DNA from: Ruminococcaceae bacterium UBA1244
GTDB lineage: Bacteria > Bacillota > Clostridia > Oscillospirales > Acutalibacteraceae
Direction of reading: 5' to 3'
Length of the DNA stretch: 16,548 nt
NCBI GenBank assembly: GCA_002308635.1
Contig: DBWG01000162.1
Location: forward strand, 820-17,367
The notes under the pieces are model-generated. The model did not search any database and had not been told where the DNA came from. It worked only from the letters and a program-made list of their open reading frames with translations. How positions within the stretch are numbered: position 1 is the stretch's first letter; every line of letters begins with the position of its first letter. Shown one piece after another: positions 1-7,167 of the stretch. A program made the position numbers and the translations under genes.

Positions 1-1023
1 TCGGAAAATTCAGAGGATTCGGAAAAGTCAGAAGAATCGGAAAGATCTGAGGAATCAGAAGAGTCTGAGGAATCAGAAGAGTCTGAGGAATCAGAAGAGT
101 CTGAGGAATCGGAAGAGTCAGAGGAGTCAGAAGAATCTGAGGAATCGGAAGAATCGCAGGAATCCTCTTATGATGAGAATTTGCCGATGTATTGCCGAAA
201 CATGGCATCTGTCATAAAGAGCGGAGAGATGGTACACTACGGAAATATGATACTTGTGAATAAGAATTTTAAGGGATATACCGACGGAGAAAACGTAGTT
301 CCGATAACAGACGGTTCAGGCGGGAAATATGTTGTTACTGATCTTGACGTATCCCTTGAACGCACGGCTGCCGATCATCTCAATGAAATGCTTGGAGATT
401 TTTATGACTATTTCGGCGAGACGGATATTATGGTCGCCTGCGGGTACAGGAGCTATGCTACTCAGTCAAGGCTCTATGAGGAAGAAATAGAGGATGTGGG
501 TGAAGAGGATGCCGCAAAATGGGTCGCACGTCCGGGATACAGCGAACACCAGACGGGACTTGCAGTTGATCTTAACCTGAATATCTCCGGCGACAGCGGT
601 ATCCGTTATGAGGGAACGGGTATTTATTCCTGGATAAACGAAAACAGCTGCGACTATGGCTTTATATTGAGATATCCTCTCGGTATGGAGTCCGTCACAG
701 GCTATGAATATGAGCCATGGCATTTCCGCTATGTCGGAAAGGAAGCTGCAAGATATATCACATACAATGATCTGACGCTTGAGGAATATCTTGATATCGT
801 CCACGCCGCCACGCCCGAAAGACCAATAGTACTTTCAGAGAGCGAAGGCGTTTACACATACTTTGTTCACGGCGACCCGTACAGTTATAATTCTGTTGCT
901 GTTCCGGAGGACTATTATTATGAGCTTTCCGGCAACAACTATGACGGCTTTATAGTTACGGTATATGACAGGCCGGCGTATGACGGTGATGAAGAGTCAG
1001 ACGAAGATGGATATGATGAATGA
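1..1023 (+). CDS. VanY-like M15B D-alanyl-D-alanine carboxypeptidase, 5' end outside window
   Basis: The frame is open from base 1 to the TGA at 1021-1023, so the gene starts upstream and 340 residues are visible. Residues 1-56 (window numbering) are almost only Ser and Glu, in SEE-type repeats, and look like a flexible linker between a missing N-terminal anchor or signal and the enzyme. The rest is a peptidase M15B / VanY-type domain: an SxHxxGxAxD motif (SEHQTGLAVD, H183 and D190) and an ExWH motif (E238, H241) give the expected zinc ligands and catalytic Glu. The family trims D-Ala from peptidoglycan stem peptides outside the membrane. After the domain there are about 90 residues ending in an acidic tail rich in Asp, Glu and Tyr. 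A TTG at 181 could serve as a start but would cut off the linker, which is in frame and clearly coding. Domain call is firm; exact substrate is inferred. Confidence 0.9.
   Translation, partial: SENSEDSEKSEESERSEESEESEESEESEESEESEESEESEESEESEESEESQESSYDENLPMYCRNMASVIKSGEMVHYGNMILVNKNFKGYTDGENVVPITDGSGGKYVVTDLDVSLERTAADHLNEMLGDFYDYFGETDIMVACGYRSYATQSRLYEEEIEDVGEEDAAKWVARPGYSEHQTGLAVDLNLNISGDSGIRYEGTGIYSWINENSCDYGFILRYPLGMESVTGYEYEPWHFRYVGKEAARYITYNDLTLEEYLDIVHAATPERPIVLSESEGVYTYFVHGDPYSYNSVAVPEDYYYELSGNNYDGFIVTVYDRPAYDGDEESDEDGYDE
46..117 (+). repeat. 18-nt tandem repeat coding SEESEE
   Basis: Three identical 18-nt units at 46-63, 64-81 and 82-99 (unit TCTGAGGAATCAGAAGAG) are followed by a fourth at 100-117 with one change. 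Similar but more diverged Ser/Glu codons run on both sides, from about 1 to 168. The unit length keeps the reading frame, so gain or loss of units would only change linker length. Confidence 0.9.
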
Positions 1024-1067
1024 AAAAACTCTGCTGCATAACGGAATGTTGGTGCAGCAGAGTTTTT
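1024..1067. terminator. Bidirectional intrinsic terminator between convergent genes
   Basis: A perfect 15-bp inverted repeat (1024-1038 with 1053-1067, 14-nt loop) has A5 on one side and T5 on the other, so it can end transcription from both directions. It starts at the stop codon of the M15 peptidase gene and lies just past the stop of the minus-strand ligase gene at 1070. Confidence 0.9.
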
Positions 1068-1069
1068 GA

Positions 1070-2728
1070 TTATGTTTTTGAAGTTTCGGTCTCGTTTTCC
1101 GGTTCTGATTCGGCTTTGGTTTCCGGTTCGGTTTCGGGTTCTGATTCGGTCTTTGGATGTGACCTTCTGCTGAAAAACGGCAGTCCGGAGAATTTTTTCT
1201 TTATGTATTCAAATTCGGAGCTGTCGTCATGGAGCGGTTCGGGATCAAGCTTTGAGTGCAGTCCCTGCTGATGGTACTTCATAACGTAGCTGAGTCCTGA
1301 TCCGACTATCAGCCAGAAAATATAAACACGGTAAGTATAATCCGTAAACAGTGCCGCCTCAAACATTGAATAAACACAATATGCCGTGCAGAAAGCGGCG
1401 ATCAGTACAAGCACGTTGCCGTCCCTGCGGCTGCGTATCTTGTGGCGGAACATGGATTTGAGTATCGCCTTTGCGATGGTCAGCGTCAGGACCAAAAACA
1501 GGCTAAGCCCCGCAAGTCCGAAGCTTACTGTGATAGTGAGAAGCCCGTTGTGGAAGTCCACATATTTGTTGTCGCCGAGCTGTGTGTAGCGTATCCCGCC
1601 TAAATATTCAACGCCGTAATCGGAAATATTGTCCTTTCCGATGCCGAATATCGGGTGAAGCTCAATAAGTCCCAGCGCCTGACGCCAGAGAACAAAGCGT
1701 CCGCTGTCGATGTTTGAATTCTGGTGGCCGAGAATTTTTTTGCTGCTGTCGGCATCCTTTGAGACCTCCGACTTGTCGAGTTTCAGGTTGTCGTCATCGG
1801 CGTTAAGGTCTTTTGAGATGACGATGTCTGATTCACGGGAGACCAGCATATTTGAAACACCGTTTTGTATGCCTGCACGTATGAACAATGCCGCCGCAAC
1901 TATGACCGTACAGGCAAGAACTGCCGCTGTGACCCTGAAAATGAAGGTGGGGGATTTTTTGAGAGAAAACTCCTTGAAAAGCTCATAGAAAAACAGGAAT
2001 GAAACATAAACGATGATAAAAACCATTGAAGCATTGGAATCGGTAAGAACGAGCGACAAAGCGTTCAGTACTATGCCGGAGATGTACCATATCCTCAGCT
2101 TTTTTGTGATGGTCCTGTCGGCACGGCGCATACGCAGGAGCATTGTACAGAGTATTATGCACATTGCGGAATAGAACCCTGTGACGTTTGCGTTTGGTAT
2201 GATGCCGACAAAGCGTCCTTCGATGATACAGAAATCAAATCCCATCAGGCTGAAGCCGCTTGGGAATATTGCAAAGAGAACAAGCCCGATTAGCATTGTG
2301 AGGTTTGTGAGGACAACAAGAACATCAAACAGCCGTTTGAGTTCTTTTTTTACCCGCAGATTGCTTTTTTCGGCGTGTATGCCGTAGAACAGGCAGAAGC
2401 ACACCGCAATGAAATAGAGCGTCAGCAGGTTGCTGAACAGGTTGATCTCACTGTGAAGTATCACCGACACAAACGCAGACAGCATGAACACAAAGATTAT
2501 CCTTCTGAATTTAAGGCGCATTATCCTGTGGCGTACAAAGAAGTGCCTGATAATAAGCCCCAGCGACCATACTGCCATAAGTATGACCGCAGAAAAATAG
2601 GCGGGGTACGAAAGGTATCTTATGTCACAATACAACACCACAAAAAACACAAGTCTGAAATTTGACGGCTCGTCAAAAAAGCTCAGGACCTTCTGCATCA
2701 AGGTTTTTTTGGCTTTTTCAGACTCCAA
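1070..2728 (-). CDS. O-antigen ligase / polymerase-like (Wzy_C) membrane protein
   Basis: A polytopic membrane protein of about 550 residues with roughly ten to twelve hydrophobic segments. Near the C-terminal third is a long hydrophilic loop followed by GRFVLWRQAL, HPIFGIG and then DFHNGLLTITVSFGLAG, the arrangement typical of the O-antigen ligase / Wzy polymerase domain (Wzy_C), where conserved Arg and His residues face the outside. Such enzymes polymerise or attach lipid-linked surface glycans; the glycan here is unknown. After the last membrane segment come about 75 hydrophilic residues ending in a Glu/Thr/Ser/Pro repeat tail (ESEPETEPETK and variants), unusual for the family. Start choice: upstream of the coding region is GAGGTGATGCCTTTG. 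A GTG (2737) and ATG (2734) overlap or touch the Shine-Dalgarno core, whereas TTG at 2728 sits 8 nt after GAGG, so TTG is preferred; ATG at 2734 stays possible. Its own promoter lies upstream. Confidence 0.82.
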   Translation of the reverse strand: MESEKAKKTLMQKVLSFFDEPSNFRLVFFVVLYCDIRYLSYPAYFSAVILMAVWSLGLIIRHFFVRHRIMRLKFRRIIFVFMLSAFVSVILHSEINLFSNLLTLYFIAVCFCLFYGIHAEKSNLRVKKELKRLFDVLVVLTNLTMLIGLVLFAIFPSGFSLMGFDFCIIEGRFVGIIPNANVTGFYSAMCIILCTMLLRMRRADRTITKKLRIWYISGIVLNALSLVLTDSNASMVFIIVYVSFLFFYELFKEFSLKKSPTFIFRVTAAVLACTVIVAAALFIRAGIQNGVSNMLVSRESDIVISKDLNADDDNLKLDKSEVSKDADSSKKILGHQNSNIDSGRFVLWRQALGLIELHPIFGIGKDNISDYGVEYLGGIRYTQLGDNKYVDFHNGLLTITVSFGLAGLSLFLVLTLTIAKAILKSMFRHKIRSRRDGNVLVLIAAFCTAYCVYSMFEAALFTDYTYRVYIFWLIVGSGLSYVMKYHQQGLHSKLDPEPLHDDSSEFEYIKKKFSGLPFFSRRSHPKTESEPETEPETKAESEPENETETSKT

Positions 2729-2773
2729 AGGCATCACCTCGTTTCAGAAAAAATGATACAGATATACAGATAT

Positions 2774-2802
2774 ATTATACAGCATAACCATAAGGATTTC
2801 AA
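2774..2802 (-). promoter_or_regulatory. Sigma-A promoter of the Wzy-like gene
   Basis: On the minus strand, -35 TTGAAA (2802-2797) and -10 TATAAT (2779-2774) are separated by exactly 17 nt. They lie about 45 nt before the start codon and after the ychF terminator, so the ligase gene is transcribed on its own. Confidence 0.8.
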
Positions 2803-2842
2803 CACTTTTTGAACAATTTGTTGAAAACTTTTAACGGTTCGT

Positions 2843-2885
2843 CAAAAACAAAAACGGTACATTTTCAGACAGCGAAAATGTACCG
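2843..2885 (-). terminator. Intrinsic terminator of ychF
   Basis: A perfect 12-bp stem (2874-2885 with 2855-2866, 7-nt loop) is followed on the minus strand by TTTTTGTTTTTGAC. It starts 15 nt past the ychF stop codon. Confidence 0.88.
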
Positions 2886-2899
2886 GGTTCTGTTAAATA

Positions 2900-3997
2900 T
2901 CATACATTAAAGCGGAAAAGTACGATGTCGCCGTCCTTCATGACATATTCCTTTCCTTCGGAGCGGACAAGACCCTTTTCCTTTGCGGCAGCCATTGAAC
3001 CGCAGCTTATGAGGTCGTCAAAGGCTACGACTTCAGCACGGATGAAGCCTCTTTCAAAGTCGGAATGTATTTTTCCGGCAGCCTGCGGAGCCTTTGTGCC
3101 TTTTGTGATGGTCCATGCACGAACCTCCGGCTTTCCGGCGGTGAGGTATGAGATGAGTCCAAGAAGGTCATAGCAGGCGTTGATAAGGCGGTCAAGTCCT
3201 GACTGTTCAAGTCCCATCTCAGAGAGGAAAAGCTCCTTTTCGTCAGGCTCCATGCCGGATATCTCAGCCTCTACTTCTGCGCATATCGGCAGAACGCCGG
3301 CATTTTCTGATGCGGCGATCTCCTTTACTACCGCAAAATAGGGATTGCCGTCGGCTGAACCGTCTTTGAAGTCGGTGTCGCTGAGGTTTGCGGCATAGAT
3401 TATCGGCTTGTTGGTGAGGAGTGAAACCGTGGAAAGAAGTTCGGCTTCTTCGGGTGTGCAGTCTACGGAACGTGCGGCTCTGCCTTCGTTGAGGGCCTCT
3501 TTTACGCGGTTGAAGAAATCAAGCTCCGCCTGATATTTTTTGTCGCCCTTGATGAGCTTCTGGGTCTTGTCGATACGGCGGTCAAGTATCTCGATATCCG
3601 AGAGTATCAGCTCATAGTTGATGGTCTCGATATCACGCTTCGGGTCGATGCTGCCCTCAACATGAACGATATCATCGTTTTCAAAGCAGCGGACAACATG
3701 GACTATAGCGTCTACCTCACGGATATTGGACAGGAACTTGTTTCCAAGACCTTCGCCTTTTGAAGCACCCTTTACGAGACCTGCGATATCCACAAATTCA
3801 ATGGTCGCCGGAGTATATTTTTCCGGTTCATACATCTCGGCAAGCTTGTCAAGACGCTTGTTCGGCACTGCAACAACACCTACATTCGGTTCGATGGTGC
3901 AGAACGGATAGTTTGCCGACTGTGCGCCGGCATTTGTGATAGCGTTAAAAAGTGTGCTTTTGCCTACATTCGGCAGACCTACTATTCCTAATTTCAT
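2900..3997 (-). CDS. ychF: Ribosome-associated ATPase YchF (OLA1 family)
   Basis: A 365-residue Obg-family P-loop protein of the usual length. The N-terminus carries the P-loop GLPNVGKS (residues 7-14), followed by switch II DIAGLV (70-75) with the glycine- and lysine-rich stretch KGASKGEGLGNKF that marks YchF. The position of the GTPase G4 motif reads NLSD (204-207) rather than NKxD, in line with the family's preference for ATP over GTP. The middle holds the coiled-coil helical insertion, and the last 80 or so residues are the TGS domain. YchF binds ribosomes and is linked to stress response and translation control. Start ATG at 3997 follows AAAAAGGAG with 11 nt spacing. It is a single-gene unit with its own promoter and terminator. 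Identification is firm. Confidence 0.97.
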   Translation of the reverse strand: MKLGIVGLPNVGKSTLFNAITNAGAQSANYPFCTIEPNVGVVAVPNKRLDKLAEMYEPEKYTPATIEFVDIAGLVKGASKGEGLGNKFLSNIREVDAIVHVVRCFENDDIVHVEGSIDPKRDIETINYELILSDIEILDRRIDKTQKLIKGDKKYQAELDFFNRVKEALNEGRAARSVDCTPEEAELLSTVSLLTNKPIIYAANLSDTDFKDGSADGNPYFAVVKEIAASENAGVLPICAEVEAEISGMEPDEKELFLSEMGLEQSGLDRLINACYDLLGLISYLTAGKPEVRAWTITKGTKAPQAAGKIHSDFERGFIRAEVVAFDDLISCGSMAAAKEKGLVRSEGKEYVMKDGDIVLFRFNV

Positions 3998-4036
3998 TTT
4001 ATCTCAAACTCCTTTTTATTTGACAAATATAATAGC

Positions 4037-4065
4037 ATTATAACATACAGGGCTGGATTTCTCAA
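4037..4065 (-). promoter_or_regulatory. Sigma-A promoter of ychF
   Basis: Minus-strand -35 TTGAGA (4065-4060) and -10 TATAAT (4042-4037) with a 17-nt spacer, about 40 nt before the ychF start. It is divergent from the plus-strand promoter at 4134-4162. Confidence 0.8.
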
Positions 4066-4133
4066 TAGACTTTTCGATATTTGAGATAGTAAGCAGAAAA
4101 ATGCTGAAAATTAATGATTTTTGTAATAATTGT

Positions 4134-4162
4134 TTGACTTTGACTTATAGATGTGATAAAAT
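4134..4162 (+). promoter_or_regulatory. Plus-strand promoter with no clear gene
   Basis: TTGACT (4134-4139), 17 nt, TAAAAT (4157-4162) is a good sigma-A match. Transcription would start near 4169 and run only about 130 nt to the strong terminator at 4263-4304. No convincing protein is encoded in between. Confidence 0.55.
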
Positions 4163-4168
4163 TTGATG

Positions 4169-4304
4169 CAAAAAATGGATGTCGTTTGACTATCCGGGAG
4201 GCAGCATCAAAGTGAATCTCAGGACAATCTTATGGAATGACGGGCAGAACTGTATAAAAAACAAAATGACAGAACATCTTCGGGAGTTCTGTCATTTTTT
4301 GTTT
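4169..4304 (+). ncRNA. Candidate small RNA (unrecognised)
   Basis: This is the stretch between the promoter at 4134-4162 and the terminator at 4263-4304, about 135 nt. A reading frame starting at ATG 4179 (or GTG 4212 after GGGAGG) is open, but it continues through the terminator hairpin into sequence antisense to the winged-helix gene, so it is unlikely to be a real protein. An upstream segment (GGCAGAAC, near 4240-4250) could pair with the 3' half of the terminator stem through one G-U pair. I do not recognise a known RNA family (no purine, SRP, 6S or tmRNA signature). Confidence 0.35.
4263..4304. terminator. Bidirectional intrinsic terminator
   Basis: A 13-bp perfect stem (4263-4275 with 4286-4298, 10-nt loop) has T6GTTT on the plus side and TTTTGTTTTTT on the minus side. 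It lies 8 nt past the stop of the minus-strand winged-helix gene and also ends the plus-strand transcript from 4169. Confidence 0.88.
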
Positions 4305-4311
4305 GCCGAAA

Positions 4312-4494
4312 TTACTTTTCGGCCGGTTCCCACTTGCACCGGACGGGAGACACTATCGAACCGTCCTTTTTCATTGCCGTCATCGTCTTGTCGACTATCT
4401 TGCGGTCAAGACCCGTCAGCTCGGCGATTTTTCCGGCATTGAGGGGTTCGCCGGCTTTTTTCATAGCGTCAAGGATAAGCTCTTTTTCGTCCAT
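4312..4494 (-). CDS. Small winged-helix DNA-binding-like protein, 60 residues
   Basis: A 60-residue protein with three predicted helices: residues 3-14, 20-27 (AGKIAELTG) and 31-43 (RKIVDKTMTAMKKDG), followed by a short SIVSPVRCKWEP strand. This is the pattern of a minimal winged helix-turn-helix, as in MarR/ArsR-like or Sigma70-r4-like folds, without any sensor domain. Start ATG at 4494 follows AAGGAG with 9 nt spacing, and an extended -10 and a terminator frame it, so it is a real single-gene unit. Lengths and spacing support coding; the regulatory target is unknown. It may act on its own as a small DNA-binding regulator, or have another role. Confidence 0.8.
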   Translation of the reverse strand: MDEKELILDAMKKAGEPLNAGKIAELTGLDRKIVDKTMTAMKKDGSIVSPVRCKWEPAEK

Positions 4495-4530
4495 TTGTCT
4501 CAGCTCCTTATATTTTATTGCTGTATTTGT

Positions 4531-4539
4531 ATTATACCA
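4531..4539 (-). promoter_or_regulatory. Extended -10 promoter of the winged-helix gene
   Basis: The minus strand reads TGGTATAAT (4539-4531), an extended -10 element. No good -35 is found 17 nt upstream (TAGCTT). It lies about 37 nt before the start codon. Confidence 0.6.
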
Positions 4540-4627
4540 CAGCGTCCGGCAAAAAGCTATACAATAATTAGCGCCGTATCAAAGGAAAGTTTAGAAGTCC
4601 GGTATACGTCCGGTGCGGCTGCGCACC

Positions 4628-4656
4628 TTGAAATGCGGGAAAAATTAGTGTATAAT
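4628..4656 (+). promoter_or_regulatory. Sigma-A promoter of ade and the following lipoprotein genes
   Basis: TTGAAA (4628-4633), 17 nt, TATAAT (4651-4656), about 55 nt before the ade start. Directly upstream are two GTCCGG copies 11 nt apart (4597-4602, 4608-4613) and a small hairpin GGTGCG/CGCACC (4612-4627) that touches the -35; they could be an operator, but this is only inference. Confidence 0.8.
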
Positions 4657-4710
4657 GTGTGATATAGTGGAGAGGTGTTTAAAAAAGAGCAAAAAACAGG
4701 AGGCCTGAAT

Positions 4711-6417
4711 ATGAATATACAGAAGCTCATATCTGCGGCTCAGCAAAAAGAACTGCCTGATCTTGTACTTAAAAACGGCAGGATACTCAATGTCTTTACC
4801 GGTGAGATCATAAGCGGCGATGTTGCCGTAACGGACGGCTATATTGCCGGCATCGGAGATTACAGCGGCAGGACAGAAAGGGATGTCGGAGGAAGATATA
4901 TCGTTCCGGGATTTATCAATGCCCATGTTCATGTTGAATCCTCGATGGTAACTCCGCAGGTCTATTCCCTTGAAGAGCTGCGCCACGGAACAACGACAAT
5001 AATAACAGACCCCCACGAGATCGTTAATGTCGGAGGAACGGGTGCGCTTGCGGATATTATCAGTTCTGCTGAAAGAAGTCCCATAAACTATTATGTAATG
5101 CTCCCGTCCTGCGTTCCTGCAACGCCCTTTGAACATTCCGGCGCAGATCTTTCGGCTTCCGATCTTGTACAGTTCAGGGATCACCCTTTGGTTTTGGGAC
5201 TTGGCGAGATGATGAATTCCGTCGGTGTGATATCAAACGACAGCGGTGTCATTGAAAAGTTAGAGAGATTCTCCGACATGATAATTGACGGTCATGCTCC
5301 GTTGATGACAGGAAAAGCTCTCAATGCCTATGCCTGCGGAGGAATTGACACAGATCACGAAAGCATCACATACGAAGAAGCGGCAGGAAAGCTTCGCTGC
5401 GGTATAGCCGTTCTCGTGAGAGAAGGTTCTGCGTCAAAAAATCTTGAAGCTATAATCACGGGTACAGTGAAAAACGGTATTGATACATCCCGCCTTGCTT
5501 TCTGTACTGACGACAAGCACCTTGCGGATATCCGCAGAGATGGAACTATCCGCTATAATATCGAAAAAAGTATCTCGCTCGGTCTTTCTCCGATAAAGGC
5601 ATATCAGATGGCAACAATAAACGCCGCAAGGATATACGGCCTTAAAAATATCGGCGCAGTTGCCTGCGGATATAAAGCCGATATCGTTGTACTCGACGAC
5701 CTTGAAAAGGTTTCGGTAAATTCCGTATACAAGGACGGTGTTCTTTCAACGGAGATAGGGCTGTCTGCAAAGAAAGAGTTTGACAGCTCAGGCTCGGCTC
5801 TGCACCCGATGCGTTCCGTGAATATAGCACCTCTGCGGGAGGACGCATTTGATGTGCCGCAGAGTGAAAAGTATTCCGTCATCGGAATTATAAAAAAACA
5901 GATAGCAACAAAACATCTTTATATGACGCATGACGAGGTTACGGAAGGACTGAAAAACGGTTCTGTCAGAAAGATAGCCGTTGTAGAAAGGCACCATGCA
6001 ACAGGCAGTCATGCCTGCGCCTACATAGCCGGCTACGGTCTGAAGCACGGTGCGGTCGCAACAACAGTCGCACATGATTCACATAATGTCATTGTGACCG
6101 GAGACAATAACAGCGATATGCTCTGTGCGGTCAATGAACTGAAAAAAATAAACGGCGGATATACTATCGTCTCGGACGGAAAGGTGATCGGTTCTCTGCC
6201 GCTGGAGCTTGGAGGACTTATGAGCCTCAGGAGCGCAGACGAGTTCATCCCGATGCTTGCGGATATAATAAACAAAGCATACGAAATGGGCGTGGACAGG
6301 GATATAGACCCGTTCATCACGCTTTCGTTTATGGCGCTTCCCGTTATCCCTGAGATACGCATTACGGACTGCGGTCTGTTTGATGCCGATAAATTTGAAT
6401 TTATAGACCAGAACTGA
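4711..6417 (+). CDS. ade: Adenine deaminase
   Basis: A 568-residue amidohydrolase of the adenine deaminase (AdeC) type, which turns adenine into hypoxanthine plus ammonia in purine salvage. Metal-site motifs are in order: HVHVESSMVTP (His72, His74, Glu76), TDPHEI (His102), LGLGEMMN (Glu166), DGHAP (His195), TDHES (His216) and CTDDKH (Asp267/Asp268). The C-terminal domain (from about residue 400) has the family's ERHHATGSHACAYI and AHDSHNVIVTGDNN segments. Start ATG at 4711 follows AGGAGG with 7 nt spacing; a GTG at 4675 is in frame but has a poorer site and adds residues foreign to the family. Two lipoprotein genes follow (14 nt, then 37 nt), probably on the same transcript. No purine riboswitch is visible before it. 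Confidence 0.96.
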   Translation: MNIQKLISAAQQKELPDLVLKNGRILNVFTGEIISGDVAVTDGYIAGIGDYSGRTERDVGGRYIVPGFINAHVHVESSMVTPQVYSLEELRHGTTTIITDPHEIVNVGGTGALADIISSAERSPINYYVMLPSCVPATPFEHSGADLSASDLVQFRDHPLVLGLGEMMNSVGVISNDSGVIEKLERFSDMIIDGHAPLMTGKALNAYACGGIDTDHESITYEEAAGKLRCGIAVLVREGSASKNLEAIITGTVKNGIDTSRLAFCTDDKHLADIRRDGTIRYNIEKSISLGLSPIKAYQMATINAARIYGLKNIGAVACGYKADIVVLDDLEKVSVNSVYKDGVLSTEIGLSAKKEFDSSGSALHPMRSVNIAPLREDAFDVPQSEKYSVIGIIKKQIATKHLYMTHDEVTEGLKNGSVRKIAVVERHHATGSHACAYIAGYGLKHGAVATTVAHDSHNVIVTGDNNSDMLCAVNELKKINGGYTIVSDGKVIGSLPLELGGLMSLRSADEFIPMLADIINKAYEMGVDRDIDPFITLSFMALPVIPEIRITDCGLFDADKFEFIDQN

Positions 6418-6431
6418 AAGGAGATAGTTTT

Positions 6432-7130
6432 ATGAAACACTACAAGGCCGGTTTTCTTTTTCTTGCTTTGATATGCGCATTTACATTCGGTTGCGGAAAA
6501 GATGAAGACAGCAGTGAAAATAAAACGTCAGCAATTTCTGCGGAGGAAACAACAGCATCCGAGACCGCATCCTCAGAGACTGTCTCCGCTGCGGAAAGCT
6601 CAGCCGCCGAAGATGTCAGCGTACCGCTGATGCTCGAATCAAGCGGCGGTGAACGCAGTGTTGTGAAGTTTTCTATCGAAAAGGACAAGCCTTTCAATAC
6701 GCTTGACGAGTTTGTTGAGTCGGAGTCCGGAAAAAAGGTAATAAACGAGTTTATTTCCAATCTTGAAAAAAATGATACGGAAAGCGTATTCTCGTCAAAG
6801 GTTTATGCAGAAGAAAACAATTTTGTGCTTGAAAGAAGATTCAGCAGTGATTTTAATCTCTGGCTCGAAAAAAATACGATCGAGAATCTGAAAACATCCG
6901 TAGAATCCAAAAAGGATGTATATATTTCCGTTGTTGATGTTCTTGAAGGCTGTATAGACCAGCGAAACTTAAAATTCTGCGTCCGCTATACCGACCCGGA
7001 CGGAAAGGTCCTTTTTGAAAAGCAGTTCGATAACAGCAAGCTTAACCCAAAGCCGCTTGATCCGCCTTCTTCTCAGACGGAGGTCAGCGGACAGACTTCA
7101 GCTGAAAGTGCAGTGTCATCTGCGGGATGA
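6432..7130 (+). CDS. Small lipoprotein A with Ser/Glu linker
   Basis: 232 residues. The N-terminus has Lys/His charge, a hydrophobic stretch (residues 7-19) and Cys21 in FTFGCG, a loose lipobox, so it is probably a membrane-anchored lipoprotein. Residues 22-75 are Ser/Glu/Ala-rich linker, followed by an alpha/beta domain (about 80-205) starting FNTLDEFVES and ending CVRYTDPDGKVLFEKQF, then a short Ser/Thr-rich tail. The beginning and end of this domain match the two following genes (TL..F/V..A and a final 'F.V.Y.D.DG.L.' strand), so the three look like diverged tandem copies. Start ATG 6432 follows AAGGAG. It lies 14 nt after ade. It resembles the small Firmicutes lipoproteins annotated only as domains of unknown function; no function can be given. 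Confidence 0.82.
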   Translation: MKHYKAGFLFLALICAFTFGCGKDEDSSENKTSAISAEETTASETASSETVSAAESSAAEDVSVPLMLESSGGERSVVKFSIEKDKPFNTLDEFVESESGKKVINEFISNLEKNDTESVFSSKVYAEENNFVLERRFSSDFNLWLEKNTIENLKTSVESKKDVYISVVDVLEGCIDQRNLKFCVRYTDPDGKVLFEKQFDNSKLNPKPLDPPSSQTEVSGQTSAESAVSSAG

Positions 7131-7167
7131 GACGGATCCGGAAGGATCGACCGAAAGGAAAGGGAAT

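Noticed and set aside
1..168. Short regular repeats considered as a CRISPR array
   Set aside because: Units are 18 nt, contiguous, with no spacers, and code for Ser-Glu in frame.
1020..1271. Plus-strand Ser/Gly-rich frame after the M15 gene
   Set aside because: It is antisense to the acidic tail of the Wzy-like protein and begins at the terminator hairpin.
4300..4662. Plus-strand open frames opposite the winged-helix gene
   Set aside because: They run across the terminator and antisense to the 60-residue gene, which has better ribosome binding, promoter and fold support.
4500..4710. Purine riboswitch before ade
   Set aside because: The conserved purine-aptamer core (TATA, then TnTCTACC) and the three-way junction layout are not present.
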